A DNA stretch of 10,420 nt from Candidatus Rokubacteria bacterium RIFCSPLOWO2_02_FULL_72_37 (lineage in GTDB: Bacteria > Methylomirabilota > Methylomirabilia > Rokubacteriales > CSP1-6): contig MGCE01000038.1 in NCBI GenBank assembly GCA_001790315.1, positions 1 to 10,420 of the forward strand. Direction: 5' to 3'. Below, piece after piece: positions 5,851-10,420 of this stretch (position 1 is the first letter of the stretch; every line of letters begins with the position of its first letter). A program made the translations under genes and the position numbers. The notes under the pieces were generated by a model. It saw nothing but the letters and a program-made list of their open reading frames with translations. It was not told the origin of the DNA and did no database searches.

Positions 5851-6480
5851 CTAGCCTTTCCGTCGTTGGCGGGCGTGGAGCGTCAGCTCCAGGCCCTCCC
5901 GTGCGGCGCGGTTCGCCGGATCTTTCCGGAGGATCTTCGTGAACGTCTGCGCGGCTTCCTCGAGGCAGGACTGCTCGAGGCAGAGGGTGCCGAAGGCGAC
6001 GGTCGCGAAGGTGTCGTCGCCGAGCACGCGCGCGAGCCCGCTCGTCTCGCCCGCGGGCGGCGGCGTCGCGCGCAGGAGACCCAGGAGCGCGCGGGACTCG
6101 CGGTCGCCCGCGTCGAGCCGCACGGCCGCTTCGAGGTGCGCCACGGCCTCGTCGAGGCGTCCGCGCCGCCGATGGATCTCGGCGGCCAGCCGATGGCACT
6201 GGACGTCGTTCGGGCTCGCCTCGAGGATCGCCGTGAGCTCGGCGAGCGCGGCCTCCAGGTCGCCCTCGGCGGCGAGCGCCTTGGCCAGGATGAGCCGCGC
6301 CGTGGTGTAGTGCGGATAGCGGGCGAGGCCGTCGCGGCAGAGCGCGGCGGCCTCCCGCGTGCGGCCCGCCTTGCGGTACAGATCCGCGAGCTGCGCGAAC
6401 GCGAGCGAGCCCGGGTCGCGGGCGAGTCGCTCCTCCTGGCGGCGGATGGCATGGGTGAGCGCGTCGTCGTCGTGGCTCAC
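5851..6480 (-). CDS. Small soluble TPR-repeat protein of unknown function
   Basis: A 209-residue protein (from the GTG at 6480) made almost wholly of tetratricopeptide-like helix pairs, with no signal peptide or membrane segment. Repeats can be read at about 27-58 (AQLADLYRKAGRTREAAALCRDGLARYP), 61-93 (ARLILAKALAAEGDLEAALAEL), 95-127 (HRLAAEIHRRRGRLDEAVAHLEAAVRLD) and 161-190 (VAFGTLCLEQSCLEEAAQTFTKIL); these are described by position since each exceeds a short motif. A Pro-rich hinge (139-145) separates the last repeat. TPRs bind partner proteins; no partner is evident. Start choice: ATG 6513 and TTG 6519 are in frame but lie inside the promoter boxes, while GTG 6480 falls 3 nt after the expected transcription start and gives the natural N-terminus (V/M)SHDDDALTHAIRR. 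The gene leads the efp-accB unit, and its stop is 6 bp before efp. Confidence 0.85.
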   Translation of the reverse strand: MSHDDDALTHAIRRQEERLARDPGSLAFAQLADLYRKAGRTREAAALCRDGLARYPHYTTARLILAKALAAEGDLEAALAELTAILEASPNDVQCHRLAAEIHRRRGRLDEAVAHLEAAVRLDAGDRESRALLGLLRATPPPAGETSGLARVLGDDTFATVAFGTLCLEQSCLEEAAQTFTKILRKDPANRAAREGLELTLHARQRRKG

Positions 6481-6489
6481 GGTGGATCG

Positions 6490-6519
6490 GTTATACGTAG
6501 CGGGGCTTCGCATTGTCAA
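6490..6519 (-). promoter_or_regulatory. Probable sigma70 promoter of the TPR-efp-accB-accC-thiE unit, overlapping the aroB stop
   Basis: On the minus strand, a perfect TTGACA (6519-6514) is followed after 18 bp by TATAAC (6495-6490, five of six consensus bases). The aroB stop TGA (6518-6516) is inside the -35 box. The expected start site is A6483, only 3 nt before the GTG at 6480, so the mRNA would be almost leaderless. In a sequence this GC-rich, two matching boxes at the right spacing in a 35-bp gap are unlikely to be chance. Confidence 0.75.
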
Positions 6520-7607
6520 CCGCGCCCGGCCCGGAGCGCGCCCAGCACGGCCCGGATGTCGTCGGCGGAGACGTCGTACACGAGGCGGAACGCGCCGATC
6601 CTGGGCGCGAGCACGAAGGGTACGCGCCCGTCGCGCGCCTTCTTGTCGCGGGCGATCGCCGCGAGCACGGCCTCGACGTCGACCGCGTCCGCCCGCACCG
6701 GCAGCCCGACGGCCTCGAGGAGCCGCTCCTGCCGCGCCACGGTCTCCTCCGACGCGAGACCGAGCCGCCGCGCGAGCCGCGCCTCCGCGGCGATGCCGAG
6801 GGCGACCGCCTCGCCGTGGACGAAACGCGTGTATCCGGTGGCGGCCTCGAGCGCGTGGCCGACCGTGTGGCCGTAGTTGAGGACGGCGCGAAGCTCGGCT
6901 TCGTGCTCGTCCCGCTCGACGACGGACGCCTTGAGGCGGCAGGAGCCGCCGATCACGCGCTCGAGCACCGGAAGGTCACGCCCGAGCAGCGCCGCCGCGT
7001 CCCGCTCGACCTCGGCGAAGTACTCCGCGTCGAGCACGATGCCGTGCTTGACGATCTCGGCGAGGCCGGAGCTGAATTCGCGCCGTGACAACGTGAGTGT
7101 CGTCGCGGGGTCGCAGAGGACGAGGCGCGGCTGGTGGAAGGCGCCGATGAGGTTCTTCGCCCTGGGATGGTCGATCGCCGTCTTGCCGCCGATCGAGGCG
7201 TCGACCTGCGCGAGCACCGTGGTGGGGAGCTGGACGAAGTTCGTCCCGCGCATGTAGGTGGCGGCGACGAACCCGGCGAGGTCGCCGACCGCGCCACCGC
7301 CGAGCGCGAGGACCGTCGAGCTCCGGTCGAGGCCCGCGGCGAGGAGCGCGTCCCAGCACAGCTCGGCGACGTCGAGGCGCTTGGCGGCCTCGCCCTCGGG
7401 CACCTCGACGGGCGTGACCGCGAAGCCGGCGGCCTCGAGACCGGCGGCGACGGTCTTGCCGTAGAGGCGCATGACCGCGCCGTCGCTCACGAGCGCCGTG
7501 CGCGCGCCCACCCCGAGCGCGCGCAGGCGCGCACCCAGCGAGCCGAGCGCGCCGGACTCGACCACGATCGCGTAGGAGCGACTCCCGAGGTTGACGTCGA
7601 CGATCAT
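6516..7607 (-). CDS. aroB: 3-dehydroquinate synthase
   Basis: A 363-residue NAD- and metal-dependent cytoplasmic enzyme that cyclises DAHP to 3-dehydroquinate, the second shikimate-pathway step. The nucleotide-binding part shows LALGGGAVGDLAGF (100-113) and ATYMRG, then PTTVLAQVDASIGGKTAID (128-146) and KNLIGAFHQP. The C-terminal part shows the metal ligands E184 (in GLAEIVKHG), H247 (in NYGHTVGHALE) and H264 (in FVHGEAVALG). All catalytic segments are present and the length is normal (E. coli 362). The ATG at 7607 has no ribosome site; instead a TACAAT box ends 7 nt before it, which raises the chance of a leaderless transcript. It lies 45 bp after aroC, and its stop codon is built into the next promoter. 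Gene order pilQ-aroC-aroB resembles the pilQ-aroK-aroB order of many proteobacteria. Confidence 0.97.
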   Translation of the reverse strand: MIVDVNLGSRSYAIVVESGALGSLGARLRALGVGARTALVSDGAVMRLYGKTVAAGLEAAGFAVTPVEVPEGEAAKRLDVAELCWDALLAAGLDRSSTVLALGGGAVGDLAGFVAATYMRGTNFVQLPTTVLAQVDASIGGKTAIDHPRAKNLIGAFHQPRLVLCDPATTLTLSRREFSSGLAEIVKHGIVLDAEYFAEVERDAAALLGRDLPVLERVIGGSCRLKASVVERDEHEAELRAVLNYGHTVGHALEAATGYTRFVHGEAVALGIAAEARLARRLGLASEETVARQERLLEAVGLPVRADAVDVEAVLAAIARDKKARDGRVPFVLAPRIGAFRLVYDVSADDIRAVLGALRAGRG

Positions 7608-7614
7608 GCTAGTG

Positions 7615-7620
7615 ATTGTA
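7615..7620 (-). promoter_or_regulatory. Possible -10 box before aroB
   Basis: TACAAT (five of six consensus bases, minus strand) ends 7 nt before the aroB ATG, so a start site would fall at or within 3 nt of the start codon. No -35 match is visible at 16-18 bp upstream (GGCCAC at 17 bp), and there is no extended -10 TG. The rest of the 45-bp aroC-aroB gap is GC-rich and holds no Shine-Dalgarno. Weak candidate. Confidence 0.3.
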
Positions 7621-7652
7621 CCGCCCGCGGCGACCGCGTGGCCGCTCGCGCG

Positions 7653-8828
7653 TTACCAGGTCTTCAGGCTGTCCAGGTAGGCGTCGTAGTTGCGACGGAT
7701 CTCCGCGAGGCCGTCGCCCCCGAACTTCTCGAGGAAGGCGTCGGCGAGCACGATCGCCATCATGGCTTCGCCGACGATCCCGGCGGCCGGCACGGCGCAG
7801 ACGTCGCTGCGCTCCACCACGGCCTCGACCGGCTCCTTGGTGGCGACGTCGACCGACCGGAGCGGCTTGCGGAGCGTGGAGATCGGCTTCATCGCGGCGC
7901 GGACGATCACGGGCTGGCCGTTGGTCACGCCGCCCTCGAGGCCGCCCGCCCGGTTGCTCGCCCGCTTGAACCCGCTCTCGGCGTCGAACAGGATCTCGTC
8001 GTGCACGGCCGAGCCGGGCCGGCGCGCCGTCTCGAAGCCGAGTCCGAACTCGCACCCCTTGATCGCCTGGATCGAGCAGAGCGCCTGCGCCAGCCGGCCG
8101 TCGAGACGTCGGTCCCACTGCACGTAGGAGCCGAGGCCGACGGGGCAACCGAGCGCCACGACCTCGAACACGCCGCCGAGCGTGTCGCCCTTGACCTTGG
8201 CGTCGTCGATGGCCGCGACCATCGCCGCCTCGGCGTCCGCGTCCGCGCAGCGGACCTCGGAGGCTTCCGCGCGGCGGCGGATCTCCTCCCAGGGCCGGTC
8301 GAGGTCCGGCGCGATGCGCGCCGGCCCGATCTCGGTCACGTGGCTCAGGATCGTGACGCCGAACTCCGCGAGCAGGCGCTTGGCGACGCCCGCCACCGCG
8401 ACCCGGGCGGTCGTCTCGCGCGCGCTCGAGCGCTCGAGGACGTTGCGGATGTCGTGATGGCCGTACTTCATGGCGCCCGCGAGATCCGCGTGGCCGGGCC
8501 GCGGCCGGGTGACCTGCTTCTGGGCGACGCCGGGCTCGGGCGGGGCGACGGACATCGTCGCCTTCCAGTTCTCCCAGTCGCGGTTGACGATCTGGAGCGT
8601 GATCGGGCTGCCGAGGGTGGCCCCCCAGCGCACGCCCGAGAGGATGTGAACCCGGTCGCGCTCGATCTTCATGCGCCCGCCGCGCCCGTAGCCGCGCTGG
8701 CGGCGCGCCAGGTCCTCGTCGATGTCCGCCTCGGCCAGGAGCAACCCCGCCGGCACGCCGTCGATGACGGCCACCAGGGCCTCACCGTGGGACTCGCCCG
8801 CGGTGAGGAAGCGGAACGACCCGCCCAT
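7653..8828 (-). CDS. aroC: Chorismate synthase
   Basis: A 391-residue enzyme that removes phosphate from EPSP to make chorismate, the last common step to aromatic amino acids, using reduced FMN that is not consumed. Family segments in order: FRFLTAGESHGEAL (5-18, with H14), QRGYGRGGRMKIERD (44-58), ILSGVRWGATLGSPI, RPRPGHADLAGAMKYG (108-123, with H113), RSSARETTARVA (133-144), KGDTLGGVFEV and NRAGGLEGGVTNG. The length matches the long form seen in Bacillus and actinobacteria (about 390) rather than the 361-residue E. coli form. The ATG at 8828 lies 2 bp after the pilQ stop with at most a weak AAGAAG upstream, so it probably depends on pilQ translation. No flavin reductase domain is fused. aroB follows after 45 bp. 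Confidence 0.97.
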   Translation of the reverse strand: MGGSFRFLTAGESHGEALVAVIDGVPAGLLLAEADIDEDLARRQRGYGRGGRMKIERDRVHILSGVRWGATLGSPITLQIVNRDWENWKATMSVAPPEPGVAQKQVTRPRPGHADLAGAMKYGHHDIRNVLERSSARETTARVAVAGVAKRLLAEFGVTILSHVTEIGPARIAPDLDRPWEEIRRRAEASEVRCADADAEAAMVAAIDDAKVKGDTLGGVFEVVALGCPVGLGSYVQWDRRLDGRLAQALCSIQAIKGCEFGLGFETARRPGSAVHDEILFDAESGFKRASNRAGGLEGGVTNGQPVIVRAAMKPISTLRKPLRSVDVATKEPVEAVVERSDVCAVPAAGIVGEAMMAIVLADAFLEKFGGDGLAEIRRNYDAYLDSLKTW

Positions 8829-8830
8829 GT

Positions 8831-10420
8831 CTACTTCTTGGGCGCTGGAGACGCCTGCGCCTTCGCCTGGTCGGTGGCCAGGATCGACGGGGTGATGAAC
8901 ACCACCAGTTCGCGTCCGGTGAAGTTCGTGGACCGCTGCTTGAAGAGCCAGCCGAGGAACGGGATGTCCCCGAACACCGGGATCTTGCGGACCTCCTCCT
9001 GGTCCGTGTTGTTCGCGACCCCGCCGATGACCAGCCGCTCGCCCTCCTTGACCAGGACTTCCGTCTCGGCCTTGCGCTTGTTGATGGCGGGCGGCTGTCC
9101 GCTCCCGCCGAGGTCGACCGTCGCGCCGCGGGAGTTGTTCTCGACGACGATCTTCATCTTGATCTTGTTCACGTTGTTCGGTTCCCGGACCACCGTCGGC
9201 GTGACCTCGAGCTTGAGCAGCGCTTCCTTGAACTGGATCTGCGTGCCCGCCGAGCTGACCGTGGCGTACGGGATCTCCTCACCGAGCGAGATCATCGCCT
9301 TGTTGTTCTCGACCGTGACGACTTCGGGCCGCGCGAGCGTTCGCGTCTTGCCCTCGGACTTCAAGGCCTCGAGCGCGAGATTGACGTTGAGGCGGCTCCC
9401 GATGATCCCGAACGAGATGCCGCCGACGCCCGTCGTGGCGGCCGTGCCGCCCAGCGCCGTGGCGAGCGGCAGATTGACCAGATTCCCGCCCACGGGGAGG
9501 CCCGTCGTCGCGCTGACGGGCAGGAGATTGGTGAGTGTCGCGTTGGAATTCGCCACGTTGCTCCCGATGCCGACCGGTGCGATCCCGGCGCCCACCGCCT
9601 GGTTCGAGGTGAAGCCTCGACCCGCCAGGGTGAACTTGTCCGTGATAGCTGTTCCACCGCCGCCCCACTGGACGCCGATGATGAACAGGTCGGTCCGGTC
9701 GAGAATCTCCATCCGCGCCTCGATCTTGACCTGGGGCAGCGGGATGTCGAACTTCTCGCGGATGAGCTTCTTGATCCGCTCGAGGTCCGCGTCGTAGTGA
9801 CGGATGAAGATCGAGTTCGTGGGCTTGTGCGCCCGGATCGTGATGCCCTTGGACAGGACCTCGGCGGCAGGGCCGGGTGGCGGACCAACCACTTGCTTGG
9901 GACCGTAGAGCGCGGAGAACGGGGCCTCGGCGGTCGGGAGCAGGCCTCCGGGAGGCGGTGGCGGAGCAATCTGGGCCTGGACGCCCTCGGCCGGAATGCC
10001 GAGGATGCCCTGGAGCGTGGCGGCGAGCTCCTCCGGGTTTGCATAGGACAGCCGGATCGTTTCCTCCCGGAGCGGCCCGCGCGCGCGCAGCTCCTCGAGC
10101 GCCTGCTCGGCGGCGCGCCGCTTGTCGATCGCCTCCTGCTCCTTCAGCGCGGCCTCGGCGGCCTTGGCGCGCTGCTCGGTCTCGGCCTTGAGCTTCGCTT
10201 CCTGGAGACGCGCAGTCGTCTCGCGCTCCTTCAGGAGCTGCTCGTTCGTGACGATCCGGAGTACGCCGTCCTTCTCGACCTTCTTCAGGCCGCGCGTCTC
10301 GAGCACGGTGTCGAGAGCCAGCTCCCACGGCACGTTGCGCAGCGAGATCGACATCTTGCCCTTGACGTCGTCGCCGATGACGATGTTGCGGCCGCTCTCG
10401 GCCGCGAGGATGCGGAGCAG
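8831..10420 (-). CDS. pilQ: Type IV pilus secretin PilQ, 5' end missing
   Basis: The last 529 residues of an outer-membrane secretin, the gated channel through which type IV pili leave the cell. The frame stays open to the right edge, so signal peptide and any AMIN domains lie outside. Numbering from the edge: 1-57 is the N0/STN-like domain (ILAAESGRNIVIGDDVKGKM, LRNVPWELALDTVL); about 58-117 is a highly charged, Ala/Glu/Lys-rich helical stretch; about 118-145 starts N1 (IRLSYANPEELAATLQGIL); then a Pro-rich linker (150-190), the SKGITIRAHKPTNSIFIRHYD segment in two short pieces (SKGITIRAHKP, TNSIFIRHYD), PLPQVKIEARMEILDR, and the C-terminal secretin barrel with NNKAMISLGEEIPY, EGERLVIGGV and PVFGDIPFLGWLFK, ending FITPSIL. 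A Gly/Ala/Thr/Asn-rich loop (about 253-334) interrupts the barrel. aroC follows after 2 bp. A type II secretion GspD is less likely given the signature and the aro neighbours. Confidence 0.93.
   Translation of the reverse strand: MLRILAAESGRNIVIGDDVKGKMSISLRNVPWELALDTVLETRGLKKVEKDGVLRIVTNEQLLKERETTARLQEAKLKAETEQRAKAAEAALKEQEAIDKRRAAEQALEELRARGPLREETIRLSYANPEELAATLQGILGIPAEGVQAQIAPPPPPGGLLPTAEAPFSALYGPKQVVGPPPGPAAEVLSKGITIRAHKPTNSIFIRHYDADLERIKKLIREKFDIPLPQVKIEARMEILDRTDLFIIGVQWGGGGTAITDKFTLAGRGFTSNQAVGAGIAPVGIGSNVANSNATLTNLLPVSATTGLPVGGNLVNLPLATALGGTAATTGVGGISFGIIGSRLNVNLALEALKSEGKTRTLARPEVVTVENNKAMISLGEEIPYATVSSAGTQIQFKEALLKLEVTPTVVREPNNVNKIKMKIVVENNSRGATVDLGGSGQPPAINKRKAETEVLVKEGERLVIGGVANNTDQEEVRKIPVFGDIPFLGWLFKQRSTNFTGRELVVFITPSILATDQAKAQASPAPKK

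Noticed and set aside
5602..6876. Plus-strand open frame of 424 codons antisense to efp, the TPR gene and aroB
   Set aside because: It crosses three minus-strand genes and their boundaries with no recognisable domain; a shadow frame.
7621..7652. Hairpin or terminator in the aroC-aroB gap
   Set aside because: GCGA...TCGC complementarity exists but pairing breaks at several positions and there is no U-run; expected by chance in such GC-rich DNA.
7134..9797. Plus-strand open frame of 887 codons antisense to aroB, aroC and pilQ
   Set aside because: It is the complement of well-identified genes. Long stop-free antisense frames are normal in GC-rich DNA, and its translation is low-complexity (Arg/Asp/Ala/Val/Leu) with no recognisable domain.
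1..10420. Mobile element, CRISPR array, toxin-antitoxin or defence genes
   Set aside because: No transposase, integrase, terminal inverted repeats, direct-repeat array or known defence domain was seen; nearly all sequence is accounted for by the identified core genes.

Overview
The window is a dense, GC-rich (roughly two-thirds or more by eye) bacterial chromosome segment in which every supportable gene lies on the minus strand. Transcription therefore runs from the right edge to the left edge. It holds ten genes: pilQ (5' end cut off by the right edge), aroC, aroB, a small TPR protein, efp, accB, a membrane-anchored TPR/HExxH protein, accC, thiE, livK and livH (3' end cut off by the left edge; this is the eleventh if both partial genes are counted). 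I see no tRNA, rRNA, CRISPR array, insertion sequence, phage or plasmid gene. Codon use and GC look uniform, so this reads as core chromosome rather than an island. The type IV pilus secretin implies a diderm. The mix of long-form chorismate synthase, a pilQ-aroC-aroB block, an efp-accB-accC block and a Liv-type uptake operon would fit an uncultured soil or subsurface lineage such as Methylomirabilota/Rokubacteria or a deltaproteobacterial relative; this placement is an inference of low confidence.

Layout in transcription order. (1) 10420-6516: pilQ (outer-membrane secretin of type IV pili), then aroC (last shikimate step, 2 bp gap) and aroB (second shikimate step, 45 bp gap). The shikimate kinase gene often found in such clusters is absent here. 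(2) 6480-1528: a second unit opened by a near-consensus sigma70 promoter that overlaps the aroB stop codon. It encodes a TPR protein, elongation factor P, biotin carboxyl carrier protein AccB, a TPR-gluzincin protein, biotin carboxylase AccC and thiamine-phosphate synthase ThiE. Junctions are 6 bp or 7 bp gaps, a 1-nt gap, or TGATG stop/start overlaps, so the five downstream genes look translationally coupled. (3) 1554-1: another near-consensus promoter overlapping the thiE stop codon drives livK (periplasmic binding protein) and livH (permease), separated by a perfect 12-bp hairpin.

The most noteworthy points are: the metalloprotease-like TPR gene placed between accB and accC, normally adjacent partners; an accC that lacks any ATG/GTG/TTG near its true N-terminus and apparently starts at CTG behind a good Shine-Dalgarno; two promoters built across the stop codons of preceding genes, one of which would give an almost leaderless mRNA; and a charged helical insertion between the N0 and N1 domains of PilQ. 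I found no clearly new defence, mobile or RNA system; this is essentially a housekeeping region with some unusual arrangements.
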